The notes below the pieces were generated by a model. The model saw only the letters and a program-made list of their open reading frames with translations. It did no database searches and had not been told where the DNA came from. A program made the position numbers and the translations under genes. Positions 19,025 through 28,487 of a stretch of DNA of 64,000 nt are shown one piece after another; the first letter of the stretch is position 1, and each line of letters opens with the position of its first letter. The stretch comes from Nakamurella antarctica (GTDB taxonomy: Bacteria; Actinomycetota; Actinomycetes; Mycobacteriales; Nakamurellaceae), in contig NZ_CP034170.1 in assembly GCF_003860405.1 (NCBI RefSeq), forward strand, positions 1,302,001 to 1,366,000, given 5' to 3'.

Positions 19025-19202
19025 TGGTGGGTCCTCCTGTGAGCATTATGGCGAGCAGGGCACGAAGTGCGACGAGCTCGGGCAAAGTCTAGGTGACGAG
19101 CCTGTGTGTTCGCCCCACCGCAGTTGGGAAGTGAGTGAGTGGACGAGCCTCAAGCCGGCGAGATCGATGTATCCAGCGGTGGGCTGCCGATAAGCTCAGA
19201 AC

Positions 19203-19880
19203 GTGTTGATCGCCGGATTTGCCACAGGAGCCTTGCAGGCCAATTGTTACGTGCTCGCCCTCGACGAAGGCGCGGAGTGCGTCATTGTCGATCCCGGGGA
19301 GGGCGCTCTTGCGTATGTGAAAGAGCTGGTTTCCGACTGCTCGCTGCGACCTGTTGCGGCCGTTCTCACTCATGGGCACCTTGATCACGCAGCGAGCCTG
19401 GGGGCGGTCTGCGCCGAGTGGGCCATTCCGGGCTATATTCACGCCGCAGACGAATACATGCTTGACGACCCGATGGCGTCGTTGTCGCCGGAGTTGAGAG
19501 CGATGATGGCGGGTCAATTGATGCCCAACATGCGCCCCGCAGATCTGCGTCACTTGCACCCTGGCGCAGATCTGTGCGTGGCAGGGTTGACCTTGCACGT
19601 GGATCACACCCCAGGACATACCGGCGGCGGCGTTGTGTTCCGGTTCGACGCGGACGTAGAGGCGGAGCGCCCCGAGGTGCTGCTGACGGGCGACACGCTG
19701 TTCCAGGGCTCGATCGGCCGGACGGATCTTCCAGGGGGCTCGATGGATGAGCTCTTGTTGTCGCTGAAGACTAAGTTGCTGACTCGGCCAGATGACGCAA
19801 TGGTCCTGCCTGGCCACGGCCCCTCCAGCACCATCGGTGCGGAGCGAGCCGAGAACCCCTTTTTGGCGAATCTGGCTTGA
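19203..19880 (+). CDS. Metallo-beta-lactamase-fold hydrolase, glyoxalase II-like
   Basis: 225 aa. The metal site THGHLDH is at about residues 60-66, with further ligands in HTPGHTGGG, LTGDTLF and LPGHGPSS. This matches the hydroxyacylglutathione hydrolase-like group (Rv2581c). As actinobacteria generally lack glutathione, the true thioester substrate may be a mycothiol adduct; that is inference. The GTG at 19203 has no strong ribosome binding site. It precedes hisS by 39 bases and is divergent from the isomerase gene. Confidence 0.9.
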   Translation: MLIAGFATGALQANCYVLALDEGAECVIVDPGEGALAYVKELVSDCSLRPVAAVLTHGHLDHAASLGAVCAEWAIPGYIHAADEYMLDDPMASLSPELRAMMAGQLMPNMRPADLRHLHPGADLCVAGLTLHVDHTPGHTGGGVVFRFDADVEAERPEVLLTGDTLFQGSIGRTDLPGGSMDELLLSLKTKLLTRPDDAMVLPGHGPSSTIGAERAENPFLANLA

Positions 19881-19919
19881 TTCCGCGCCGACTACCTCAC
19901 CACACAGAAGGACAAAGAA

Positions 19920-21185
19920 ATGCCTGATTTTTATGCGCCAAAAGGCGTTCCTGACTACGTTCCGCCAGTATCGCGCGAGTTTATTGCCGTCCGAGAGGCT
20001 CTTCAGAACGCTGCCATCAGGGCCGGCTATCAGCCAATTGAGCTGCCAATTTTCGAAGACACCGGTCTCTTCGCGCGAGGGGTGGGCGAATCGACCGATG
20101 TCGTTTCCAAAGAGATGTACACCTTCGCCGACAAAGGTGACCGAAGTGTGACGTTGCGTCCCGAGGGCACGGCCGGTGTGATGCGGGCTGTTATCGAACA
20201 CGGCTTGGACCGTGGCGCTCTTCCTGTCAAGGTTTACTACTCCGGGCCCTTCTTCCGATACGAACAACCGCAGGCAGGCCGCTATCGGCAACTGCAACAG
20301 GTCGGTATTGAGGCCATTGGTGTCGACGATCCCGCGCTGGATGCCGAAGTGATCGCCGTCGCCGATGAGGGCTTTAGATCGTTGGGGTTGAAGGACTTTC
20401 GACTCGACATCACCTCCTTGGGTGATGCGTCCGAGCGCCCGGCCTACCGCGAAAAGCTGCAAGCATTCCTTGGCAAGCTGCCGCTTGACGAGGCGACCAA
20501 AACCCGTGCCCAGCTCAACCCGCTGCGCGTGCTGGACGACAAGCGTCCGCAGGTGCGGGAGATGTTGGTTGACGCGCCCCTGATGATGGACAACCTTTCC
20601 ACGGAAAGCTCGGAGCATTTCGAGGCGGTGCTGGCGGGTCTGCGGTCGCTGAAAGTGCCCTTCGTTCGCAATCCGCGCATGGTGCGCGGTCTGGACTACT
20701 ACACGAAGACGACCTTCGAGTTTGTGCACCCGGGATTGGGCGCACAGTCCGGGATCGGTGGTGGAGGCAGGTATGACGGTTTGATGGCGGAGCTGGGCGG
20801 ACAGGCGCTCTCCGGTATTGGTTTCGGTATCGGCGTTGATAGAACAATGTTGGCCGCGCGTGCAGAGGGGCTGACCGTGGCAGACCCGGCTCGGGTGGAC
20901 GTCTACGGTGTCCCGATGGGTGATGCTGCGCGCGCCGAAATGATCCGCTTGGCTGGCGAGTTGAGAGCCGCAGGAATCCGAGTCGATTCGGCGTATGGCG
21001 GCAAGGGCGTGAAGGCTTCGATGAAGGCAGCCAACGCTTCGGGTGCCGCGTTCACCTTGGTACTCGGCGAGCGTGAGCTGGCTGAGGGCACGGTGGTGGT
21101 GCGGGAGATGGAATCTGGCAATCAAGAGGCCATTTTGCTCACTGACGTGGTCGCCTCCCTGAAGCTGGCGCTCAGCCAGCGTTAA
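19920..21185 (+). CDS. hisS: Histidyl-tRNA synthetase
   Basis: 421 aa class II synthetase. Motif 2 region [17 protein letters not shown], histidine-binding motifs [12 protein letters not shown] and [13 protein letters not shown], and motif 3 GGGGRYDGL are visible, followed by the anticodon-binding domain (about 325-421). An AGAAGGAC ribosome binding site precedes the ATG. Confidence 0.97.
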   Translation: MPDFYAPKGVPDYVPPVSREFIAVREALQNAAIRAGYQPIELPIFEDTGLFARGVGESTDVVSKEMYTFADKGDRSVTLRPEGTAGVMRAVIEHGLDRGALPVKVYYSGPFFRYEQPQAGRYRQLQQVGIEAIGVDDPALDAEVIAVADEGFRSLGLKDFRLDITSLGDASERPAYREKLQAFLGKLPLDEATKTRAQLNPLRVLDDKRPQVREMLVDAPLMMDNLSTESSEHFEAVLAGLRSLKVPFVRNPRMVRGLDYYTKTTFEFVHPGLGAQSGIGGGGRYDGLMAELGGQALSGIGFGIGVDRTMLAARAEGLTVADPARVDVYGVPMGDAARAEMIRLAGELRAAGIRVDSAYGGKGVKASMKAANASGAAFTLVLGERELAEGTVVVREMESGNQEAILLTDVVASLKLALSQR

Positions 21186-21212
21186 TCCTGTCCGTCTCAT
21201 TTTCTCCCCCTC

Positions 21213-21241
21213 TTGACTTAAGACCGTACACCTGTTCGAAT
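21213..21241 (+). promoter_or_regulatory. Promoter with embedded LexA-like box upstream of the glycolipid-binding gene
   Basis: TTGACT at 21213-21218 could be a -35 element, with TCGAAT at 21236-21241 after 17 bases as a poor -10. CGTACACCTGTTCG at 21225-21238 lies across the spacer and -10, the classic place for a repressor site. It is identical to the 14 bases before ruvC, and here the right arm extends to GTTCGA. Another GTTCGAA follows at 21250. Confidence 0.5.
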
Positions 21242-21396
21242 ACAGATGGTTCGAAGTTGACCGATCCGCAGTTGATTCGAGGTCGTCCGGTGCTTGCACT
21301 GTGCACGCTGGCTGACGCGATAGACCGGTGTCGACAATTGCTACGTGAGTGGCAGGCGAGGGTCGGCTTCGTTCCGCCAAACCGAGGAGGAGTTTC

Positions 21397-22215
21397 GTGG
21401 GCATCGACAGTGACATACATAAAGACAGCTGCAGTGAAACCAGGATGGATACGAAAACCCTGTACTGGCAGTCTGTTGGCGTCGAGAGACGCTGGGAGTG
21501 TGCGACGGTGAAACGGGGCGTTTCGGGCGGTCTTCACGGCGTCGATGCGAGGCATGCAAGTGTCGCTGGCTTCAGCGCGTATGGGGAGAGCTCGACAAAA
21601 GAGTACGAACTGACCTGGCACCTCAACGCGAGCACGAGTTGGGTGATAGAAAGTTTAGAGGTTCGCATCATTGGACTCGAATCGAACAGGCGTTCGCTCA
21701 ACCGGTCACTTTTCCTATGCCGATCCCATGATGGCTCCTGGTCGAGTGAAACTGTCGCCAGTGAGTCCGCTAGCGGAGCAGCCCCGTTACCGCCCCCAGG
21801 GATGGCCAATGCGGCGGTGTTGAATGGCGTCGCCGATTGCGACCTGGATTTTAACCCGATGACGCCTGCGCTGCCGCTGCGCCGGATCAGCATGGGTGCA
21901 GGTGAGCCAGGCGCGAGCGCAAACTTCGGATTGGATCGGGGGCTCCACGTGATGGTTGCTCGGGTAGAGCTGCCCACACTCCGAGTTTTTGCTGTAAGCC
22001 GCACCTACACGTCTGAAATGATTTCGACTTCTGGAGGACCGGTCGGGATGGTCGGCGGTGTCAACTCGGTAGGGACTGACGGGGTGGAAGCCGCTCGCAG
22101 AGTGCGATATTCCGGCGACGATTTTGTCAGCGTCCTGCAGCTGGACTCGGATGGATACATTCTCGACTATTCCGGGGTGGCGCGGCGTGTTCAGGACTTG
22201 GCGGCAAGCGCCTAA
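21397..22215 (+). CDS. Putative glycolipid-binding domain protein
   Basis: 272 aa from GTG 21397, which has GAGGAGGAG at 21384-21392; an ATG at 21445 just before the domain is an alternative. The body matches the pattern of the putative glycolipid-binding family (Pfam PF06475): a YWQSVGVERRWE start, LNGVADCDLDFNPMTPALPLRR in the middle, VARVELPTLRVFAVSRTYT, and a DSDGYILDYSGVARRV end. The family is predicted to form a beta barrel; ligand data are scarce. There is no signal peptide. The LexA-like site 160 bases upstream suggests damage-linked expression, which would be unexpected for this family. Confidence 0.75.
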   Translation: MGIDSDIHKDSCSETRMDTKTLYWQSVGVERRWECATVKRGVSGGLHGVDARHASVAGFSAYGESSTKEYELTWHLNASTSWVIESLEVRIIGLESNRRSLNRSLFLCRSHDGSWSSETVASESASGAAPLPPPGMANAAVLNGVADCDLDFNPMTPALPLRRISMGAGEPGASANFGLDRGLHVMVARVELPTLRVFAVSRTYTSEMISTSGGPVGMVGGVNSVGTDGVEAARRVRYSGDDFVSVLQLDSDGYILDYSGVARRVQDLAASA

Positions 22216-22242
22216 CCCAGCAGGCTCCTGTGGGGCTTGGGG

Positions 22243-22962
22243 TCAGAGCAGGCGGAGTACGAGACCTATCAGGACGAGCCCGGCCAACGCAGCCGTGATG
22301 GCCCCAGCCGCGAGACAGGCGAGCGCAAGCATCCAGGTGCCACGTAACCGGATAGGTGTGAACGGGCGAACCAGGTCCAATCCTTCAAAGTGACCGGTGG
22401 CCTCAGCGGCAATCGCAGTCAGTGCTCGCCACCCGCGAAGAAATGTCATTGCTGCGCGGGGGCCCGATCGCTGGTCGGCTCTATTTGAGCCAAAGGCTAG
22501 GGAGGAAAGCTTGTCTTGAACTCTGCTCCACGCAGACGTGACTGAGAACGCCTGCATCAGTTCATCTCTCAGCGCTTCCCTGTCCTGAACTGCAGCCATC
22601 ATGGCGAGTCGGCGTCGGCGAAACGCGAGCATCAGAAGTACGACGAGAGCGGCGAAAACGAGAAGGATCCACTTTGCTGGGGCATCGCAAAATAGGGCTA
22701 CAAGGCCTAGAAAACCGGCGGGAACAAGAGCCGCCATCATCACCAGCCAGCTGGGAAAGCGAAGGAGCCGCACTGCTTTTTCGAGGCCGCCGGCAGCATG
22801 CCCGAGGCTAGCCATCCTGACATCATCGGCGCGTGCAGCCACGAGTCTTACCCGAGACGCCGGCGGCGCAGCAACCGGCGGCCCAGGCTTTGCAAGCGAC
22901 ACGGAATCGACTTGCTGAGCAGGGTCACCGACAGGCTCGTTGTTTGTGTAAGGCTGTTCCAC
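22243..22962 (-). CDS. Hypothetical protein with three to four membrane helices
   Basis: 239 aa from a GTG at 22962 with AGAGGAG upstream. The open frame extends to 23061, but that start lies inside the terminator of the helicase gene. Residues 1-70 are polar. Two adjacent helices follow (about 75-125: WLVMMAALVPAGFLGLVALF and WILLVFAALVVLLMLAF) with an RRRR stretch, then a soluble region of about 85 residues and a C-terminal pair of helices. I do not recognise the family. Confidence 0.7.
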   Translation of the reverse strand: MEQPYTNNEPVGDPAQQVDSVSLAKPGPPVAAPPASRVRLVAARADDVRMASLGHAAGGLEKAVRLLRFPSWLVMMAALVPAGFLGLVALFCDAPAKWILLVFAALVVLLMLAFRRRRLAMMAAVQDREALRDELMQAFSVTSAWSRVQDKLSSLAFGSNRADQRSGPRAAMTFLRGWRALTAIAAEATGHFEGLDLVRPFTPIRLRGTWMLALACLAAGAITAALAGLVLIGLVLRLL

Positions 22963-23047
22963 CGCTGATTGTCTCCTCTGAACGCTGAGCCAGTGTTCCT
23001 GAAGCTCCCTGTTTTTTGCAGTACCCCCGAGGGGCCAAAACACACAA

Positions 23048-23081
23048 GAGGCGGTGCACACCAGATGGTGTGCACCGCCTC
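23048..23081 (-). terminator. Strong intrinsic terminator of the DEAD-box helicase gene
   Basis: A perfect 15-bp stem (23048-23062 with 23067-23081) around a 4-base loop begins 17 bases after the helicase stop on the minus strand. It is followed in that direction by TTGTGTGTTTT. Confidence 0.88.
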
Positions 23082-23097
23082 CTGAATAAGGCTTAGG

Positions 23098-25239
23098 TCA
23101 GTTGGAGCGAACCGGCCGACGAGTGGTCGACCACTTGGAGCCGCTAGCCGGCGCCTGCGCCCGGGAATAGCCTTCGCTGCGATCGTCGCGGCGGTAGCCA
23201 CCTTCACTGCGAGCACCACTATCGCTGCGAGCCGGGCAATCGTAGCTGTCGCGGCGGGGTGCCGAGCGAGGAGCCTCGGTCGACGGTGCGCCATTGTCAG
23301 CCTGGATCCGCAGTTCGCGGCCGCTGACCTTGGCCGAGGAGATGCGGGAGAACGCATCCGGGCTCAAATCCGCGGAGATTTCCACGATGCTGTGGTTGTC
23401 GTAGATGTCGATCTTGCCCAGGTCGCGGCCATTGACGCCACCCTCACCGGTGATCGCACCGACAATGCCAGCGGGGCGAACGCCGTCGTTGTGACCAACT
23501 GCGACGCGGTAGCGCTTACCTGCCGGTCGGCTGGTGCGACGATCAGCGCCTGGACGATCGAAGGACGGACGATCAGCGCCTGGACGATCGAAGGACGGAC
23601 GATCAGACCGGGGCCGATCAAACGATGGACGTTCCGGGCGATCGCCATAACTGCGCTCGCCATGGCTACGGTCAGCGAACGGGCGGTCTGCGTAGGAGCG
23701 CTCGCGCGGCGCGCGGTCGCGGTCGAAGCTGCGCCCACCTTGTCCACGATCCGATTTCTCGCGGGTCAGGGTGTGCGGTGCCGAGATTCTGACCTCGGGG
23801 GCCTTCCCGTCGTCTCCGGCTGCAAGAGCTGCCAACGTGGCTGCCAAGTCGCCGGCCGTCATCGGGCTGTTCGCCAGGAAGGTCTCCACGGCGGTGCGAT
23901 AGGTCTCCAACCGACCGACCTCGGCGCGAGCCGCGGCCTTGGTCAAAATCTTGGACGCACGCTGAACGGCAACGTCGGCGGGGGAGGGAAGCTTGATTTC
24001 TTCCAACTTGACCCTGGTGGCGCGCTCAATAGCCTTCAGCCGCGAAGTCTCCCGCGGGGTGAAGAAGGTGAGCGCTTCGCCGGTGCGCCCTGCACGGCCG
24101 GTGCGGCCGATGCGGTGCACGTACGCCTCGGGCTCACCCGGTGCGTCGAAGTTAACGACGAGGTCGATGCGGTCGACGTCAAGGCCGCGAGCCGCGACGT
24201 CGGTAGCGACAAGCACGTCCAGGCGACCGTTGCGCAAACGCTCAACGATGCGCTCGCGTTCGCGCTGGGCGACATCGCCGCTGATGGTGGCCGCGGAGAT
24301 GCCCTTGGCAATCAGCTCGGAGCCGACAGTTTCAGCGGCGTCCTTGGTGCGGGTGAAAACGATGGTGGCATCAGCGTCGGAAACTTCGAGGATGCGGGCC
24401 AGTGCTTCGACCTTGTCCCGGAAAGGCACCACGGCGTAGGTCTGGCGGACGTTGGCCACCGTCGAAGACTGCCGGGATACGGCGATATCGATGGGGTTCG
24501 TCATGTGGCGCTCGGCAACCCGGCGGATGGGAGGCGGCATTGTTGCGGAGAACAACGCTGTCTGACGGTCCTTGGGAGCATCGGTCAGAATGCGATCAAC
24601 GTCCTCGGCGAAGCCCATGCGAAGCATTTCATCCGCTTCGTCCAAGACCAGGTAACGCAGGCCTGTGAGGTTGAGGGTCTTACGTTCCAAGTGGTCAATG
24701 ATGCGGCCGGGGGTACCGACAACTACCTGGACACCCTGGGACAGCGCACGCTGCTGCGGGGTGAAAGCTGATCCGCCGTAGACGGCGAGGACGCGGACGC
24801 CGGGCAAGTGTGCGGCCATCGAAGCGATAGCGTCACTGACCTGCATGGCAAGTTCGCGGGTCGGGGTCAGGACAAGGGCCTGAACGCCGCGCACAGACGT
24901 ATCGATTGCCGCGAGCAACGGCAAACCGAATGCTGCGGTCTTGCCGGTGCCGGTTTGCGCAACGCCGGTGATGTCGCTACCTGCGAGCAATGCCGGGATG
25001 GCGGCAGCCTGAATGTCGGAGGGGATGGTGTAACCGAGGTCCTTGACTGCTCGCAGCAGTGCTGCGGGAAGGCCCAAGTTTTCGAAACCGACAGTGTCGT
25101 CGTCTTCGGTATCGACCATGTCGACGACATCATCGAGGTTCTCAACTTCATCAGCAGAGAGGTTTTCGCTGAGCAAATCAGCTTCGTTGTAGGAGTGGGA
25201 CGGGTCGGACAGGACAGCAGGGGTCGCCATTTGCGCCAT
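23098..25239 (-). CDS. deaD: DEAD-box ATP-dependent RNA helicase, DeaD/CsdA-like
   Basis: 713 aa. An acidic leader (1-45), then the Q motif, Walker A AQTGTGKT, PTRELA, GTPGRI, DEAD (VLDEADEML), SAT (LFSATMP) and the second RecA domain ending HRIGRTGRAGRTG. Residues about 480-570 are Arg/Asp/Ser-rich repeats, followed by a DbpA-type RNA-binding domain (RVAVGHNDGVRPAGIVGAI, IDIYDNHSIVEI) and a basic tail. It unwinds structured RNA in ribosome assembly and cold adaptation. Two in-frame ATGs (25239 and 25230) are possible starts, neither with a strong ribosome binding site. Confidence 0.95.
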   Translation of the reverse strand: MAQMATPAVLSDPSHSYNEADLLSENLSADEVENLDDVVDMVDTEDDDTVGFENLGLPAALLRAVKDLGYTIPSDIQAAAIPALLAGSDITGVAQTGTGKTAAFGLPLLAAIDTSVRGVQALVLTPTRELAMQVSDAIASMAAHLPGVRVLAVYGGSAFTPQQRALSQGVQVVVGTPGRIIDHLERKTLNLTGLRYLVLDEADEMLRMGFAEDVDRILTDAPKDRQTALFSATMPPPIRRVAERHMTNPIDIAVSRQSSTVANVRQTYAVVPFRDKVEALARILEVSDADATIVFTRTKDAAETVGSELIAKGISAATISGDVAQRERERIVERLRNGRLDVLVATDVAARGLDVDRIDLVVNFDAPGEPEAYVHRIGRTGRAGRTGEALTFFTPRETSRLKAIERATRVKLEEIKLPSPADVAVQRASKILTKAAARAEVGRLETYRTAVETFLANSPMTAGDLAATLAALAAGDDGKAPEVRISAPHTLTREKSDRGQGGRSFDRDRAPRERSYADRPFADRSHGERSYGDRPERPSFDRPRSDRPSFDRPGADRPSFDRPGADRRTSRPAGKRYRVAVGHNDGVRPAGIVGAITGEGGVNGRDLGKIDIYDNHSIVEISADLSPDAFSRISSAKVSGRELRIQADNGAPSTEAPRSAPRRDSYDCPARSDSGARSEGGYRRDDRSEGYSRAQAPASGSKWSTTRRPVRSN
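23541..23600 (-). repeat. 30-bp tandem repeat in the helicase gene
   Basis: A 30-base unit beginning GATCAGCGCCTGGACGATCG at 23541 is repeated exactly at 23571, with a partial third at 23601. It encodes DRPSFDRPGA in the Arg-rich linker and stays in frame. Confidence 0.9.
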
Positions 25240-25538
25240 TTCTCATGGGCCCATTTTCAGGGCTGGAGTTTCTCTGGCGCGAATGCCGTCTACCTGGCTA
25301 TGCACCGTGCCGCTGTGTTGTCGCGACGAACTCCGTGAACGATTCAGAGTAACCCGGATGTGCACCCAAAGTCGAGGGTTTACGGGACCGAATCGTTACC
25401 AAAAAGTGTGATCTGTGTCTTGTATCGGACGATCATCATGGGCTCGCAACGCTCGAGGCGACAACAGCCCAGTGTTTCGGGGACACTACGATAACGCCCA
25501 TCGAGCTTGTCGAGCACACTCACCACCTAAGGACTTTC
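25240..25538. other. Divergent intergenic region between deaD and aspS
   Basis: 299 bases that must contain promoters for both genes. GTGT-N7-ACAC at 25472-25486 is a small inverted repeat, and TACGAT at 25487-25492 could be a -10 for aspS without a matching -35. I see no T-box or other known riboswitch. The helicase side may be a long leader, as in cold-induced helicase genes. Confidence 0.4.
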
Positions 25539-27329
25539 GTGATCCGCACCCACGCCGCAGGAACCCTCCGTCCCGAACATGACGGGCAGAGCGTCACACT
25601 GACTGGTTGGGTGGCTCGGCGCCGGGATCATGGCGGCGTCATATTCGTTGATCTCCGCGACGCGTCGGGATCTGCGCAGGTGGTTTTCCGCGAAGGTGAA
25701 ATGGCCGAACAGGCGCATAAGCTGCGCAACGAGTTCTGCGTGAAGGTTGTCGGGGCAGTCGCGATCAGGCCCGCAGGCAATGAGAACGCAGACCTCCCAA
25801 CGGGAGCCATTGAGGTACTTGTCGACGAGATTGAAGTCCTCAACGAGGCCGGACCGTTGCCGTTCCAGATCGACGATCACGTCGAGGTCGGCGAAGAGAC
25901 TCGATTGAAATACCGCTACCTGGACCTGCGCAGGAGTGGACCAGCCGCGGCGCTACGACTGCGGTCGCAGGTCAACAAGGCAGCACGTCGGGTACTGGAC
26001 GAACAGGACTTTGTCGAGATCGAGACCCCCACGCTGACCCGCTCCACCCCCGAGGGTGCCCGCGATTTTGTGGTGCCGGCGCGACTGCGTCCGGGTTCCT
26101 GGTACGCGTTGCCGCAGTCGCCGCAGCTGTTCAAGCAACTGCTGATGGTGGCGGGCATGGAGCGGTACTACCAGATTGCACGCTGCTACCGCGACGAGGA
26201 TTTCCGCGCGGACCGGCAACCAGAATTTACTCAACTCGACATCGAGATGTCTTTCGTCACCGAGGATGACGTGATTGCTCTCGGCGAGAGCATTATCTCG
26301 GCGTTGTGGAAGTTGATTGGGCATGAGATCACTATTCCCATCCCAAGAATCACCTACCACGACGCCATGAACAGGTACGGCAGCGACAAGCCCGACCTGC
26401 GCTTCGACCTCGAGATCCAAGAGCTGACAAGCTATTTCGCGAATACGGAGTTTCGGGTCTTTCAGAACCCCTTCGTGGGAGCAGTTGTCCAGACAGGCGG
26501 CGCCGCAACCCCGCGCCGCGGCTTCGATGCGTGGCAGGAGTGGGCAAAGCAGCGAGGCGCTCGCGGACTCGCCTACGTCACCATTGCCGAGGACGGCACG
26601 CTCGGTGGCCCGGTAGCCAAGAACATCTCAGACGCCGAACGCGAAGGGCTGGCCGCCGCGACGGGCGCGAAGCCGGGAGATGCGATTTTCTTTGCGGCCG
26701 GCACCCGCAGACAGAGCCAGGAACTGCTCGGGGCTGCACGGCTAGAAATCGGCAAACGCGGCGGTCTAATCGACGAAAACGCGTGGTCATTCGTGTGGGT
26801 CGTCGATGCACCATTGTTCGAGCCAGCGGGCGAAAACGGCGACGTGGCAGTGGGCAGCGGCGCGTGGACCGCAGTCCACCACGCGTTCACCTCGCCCAAG
26901 CCCGAAAGCATGGAGAGTTTCGACACCGATCCCGGTGCGGCGCTGGCCTACGCGTACGACATCGTCTGCAACGGCAACGAAATTGGCGGCGGCTCCATTC
27001 GCATCCACCGCCGCGACGTGCAGGAGCGGGTCTTTGCCGTCATGGGGCTGTCGGAAGAGGATTCGCAGGAGAAATTCGGATTCTTGCTTGACGCCTTTGC
27101 ATTCGGCGCCCCGCCACACGGTGGAATTGCCTTTGGTTGGGACCGGATCGTCATGTTGATGGCGGGTGCAGAATCCATTCGCGACGTCATTGCGTTCCCG
27201 AAATCCGGTGGCGGATACGACCCGTTGACGGCTGCCCCAGCCCCCATCACACCGCAGCAGCGCAAGGAGGCAGGAGTTGACTACGTTGCTCCCGTCAAGC
27301 CCGCGGAGCCGCAACCAGTCGCTGAGTGA
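25539..27329 (+). CDS. aspS: Aspartyl-tRNA synthetase
   Basis: 596 aa. N-terminal OB-fold anticodon domain ([21 protein letters not shown]), class II core with motif 2 [19 protein letters not shown], the bacterial GAD insertion (about 290-420), and motif 3 [16 protein letters not shown] start with AAGGA upstream. Bacterial-type enzymes of this form in actinobacteria are often non-discriminating and also charge tRNA-Asn; whether that holds here depends on the presence of gatCAB and asnS elsewhere. Confidence 0.96.
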   Translation: MIRTHAAGTLRPEHDGQSVTLTGWVARRRDHGGVIFVDLRDASGSAQVVFREGEMAEQAHKLRNEFCVKVVGAVAIRPAGNENADLPTGAIEVLVDEIEVLNEAGPLPFQIDDHVEVGEETRLKYRYLDLRRSGPAAALRLRSQVNKAARRVLDEQDFVEIETPTLTRSTPEGARDFVVPARLRPGSWYALPQSPQLFKQLLMVAGMERYYQIARCYRDEDFRADRQPEFTQLDIEMSFVTEDDVIALGESIISALWKLIGHEITIPIPRITYHDAMNRYGSDKPDLRFDLEIQELTSYFANTEFRVFQNPFVGAVVQTGGAATPRRGFDAWQEWAKQRGARGLAYVTIAEDGTLGGPVAKNISDAEREGLAAATGAKPGDAIFFAAGTRRQSQELLGAARLEIGKRGGLIDENAWSFVWVVDAPLFEPAGENGDVAVGSGAWTAVHHAFTSPKPESMESFDTDPGAALAYAYDIVCNGNEIGGGSIRIHRRDVQERVFAVMGLSEEDSQEKFGFLLDAFAFGAPPHGGIAFGWDRIVMLMAGAESIRDVIAFPKSGGGYDPLTAAPAPITPQQRKEAGVDYVAPVKPAEPQPVAE

Positions 27330-27446
27330 GAGCTGGTCAACTCACTCCAAAAGGAACACACTGAGTTCAGTGCCGGGGCCGACCTTCTAGTTGTGGGTAA
27401 TGGCGCCCGGCACAGTGGGAATCGACGAGGCAAAGGAGCCTGCGAA

Positions 27447-28340
27447 ATGTCCATCGCCTGGATCGGTTTGGGAAATATGGGCGGCCCGATGGCTGCCAAC
27501 CTGGTGCGCGCAGGTCATCACGTCACGGGTTTTGACCTCAACCCGGCGGCACTCGAGGCCGCCGCAGCAGCGGGAATCGAGGTTGCCGCCTCGGTGGCTG
27601 AAGCGGTGCTGTCTGCGGAGATTGTCTTCACCATGCTTCCCAAAGGTGAGCATGTGCGCTCGGTTCTTCAGGGTCCGGAGGGAATCTTGGCTTCGGTTGC
27701 GCCAGGAACTCTGATTGTTGATAGCTCGACCATTGACATTGACAGCGCGCGCCAGTTCCACGAGCAGGTATCTGCCGCCGGGTTTAGATTTTTGGATGCG
27801 CCGGTTTCTGGCGGCGTCTTCGGGGCTGTCGCAGGGACGTTGACGTTCATGATCGGCGGCGCTGATGACGACCTTGCGCAAGCGCGCCCGTTCCTTGATG
27901 TGATGGCCGGTCGCGTTTTCCATACCGGCGGCGCTGGCAATGGACAAGCCGCGAAGATCGTCAACAACATGATGCTCGGGATCACCCTTGCAGCAACATG
28001 CGAAGGGGCCGTGCTGGCCGAGAGGCTCGGGCTCGACGCAGCGACATTCCGCACTCTGGCGAGCTCGTCATCTGGCGATTCCTGGCCCTTGCGAACGTGG
28101 TATCCGGTGCCGGGAGTGGTTGAAACTGCCGCCGTCAACAGGGATTTCGAGGGTGGGTTCGCCACGGTGTTGATGCACAAGGACCTATCGCTGGCATTGG
28201 CGGCCGGCGAAAGCACACATACGCCACTGGATTTCGCTATCGCGGCACATGGCCGGATGGCGGCGCTGATCGAGGCCGGCTACGGGGACAAGGATTGTTC
28301 GATCCTCGTGCGGCAGGTCGACGGCACTATTCAGATCTGA
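27447..28340 (+). CDS. NAD(P)-dependent 3-hydroxyisobutyrate dehydrogenase-like protein
   Basis: 297 aa. The Rossmann motif GLGNMGGPMAANL lies at the N-terminus, DAPVSGGVFGA is the substrate-binding signature, and GAGNGQAAKIVNNMM carries the catalytic lysine of beta-hydroxyacid dehydrogenases. AAAGGAG upstream supports the ATG at 27447 over the longer frame from 27393. The next gene is an aldehyde dehydrogenase, so the two may act on successive steps, for example in valine catabolism, but the true substrate is not shown. Confidence 0.88.
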   Translation: MSIAWIGLGNMGGPMAANLVRAGHHVTGFDLNPAALEAAAAAGIEVAASVAEAVLSAEIVFTMLPKGEHVRSVLQGPEGILASVAPGTLIVDSSTIDIDSARQFHEQVSAAGFRFLDAPVSGGVFGAVAGTLTFMIGGADDDLAQARPFLDVMAGRVFHTGGAGNGQAAKIVNNMMLGITLAATCEGAVLAERLGLDAATFRTLASSSSGDSWPLRTWYPVPGVVETAAVNRDFEGGFATVLMHKDLSLALAAGESTHTPLDFAIAAHGRMAALIEAGYGDKDCSILVRQVDGTIQI

Positions 28341-28487
28341 CAGATCAGCAAGCGGGAACTTCCGCTGCAGAGTCTTCGCTGCCAGGGCACCTTGTCGCCC
28401 GGCAGCTTGTCTCCGATACCCTGCAAAGCAGTGCAGTGCGACGCTTGGCGGTGCACTGAATCCTCACGACCTAAAAGGACGAGAATC

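Noticed and set aside
19089-21416. 775-codon open frame on the minus strand
   Set aside because: It lies opposite hisS and the metallo-hydrolase gene, has no ribosome binding site and no recognisable domain; it arises from high-GC third positions.
21257-21511. 84-codon frame after the LexA-like site, TTG start
   Set aside because: Weak start signal and no family match; it overlaps the better-supported gene at 21397. It remains a minor possibility as the SOS-controlled product.
23392-24771. 459-codon plus-strand frame
   Set aside because: Shadow of the DEAD-box helicase gene, which has all helicase motifs on the other strand.
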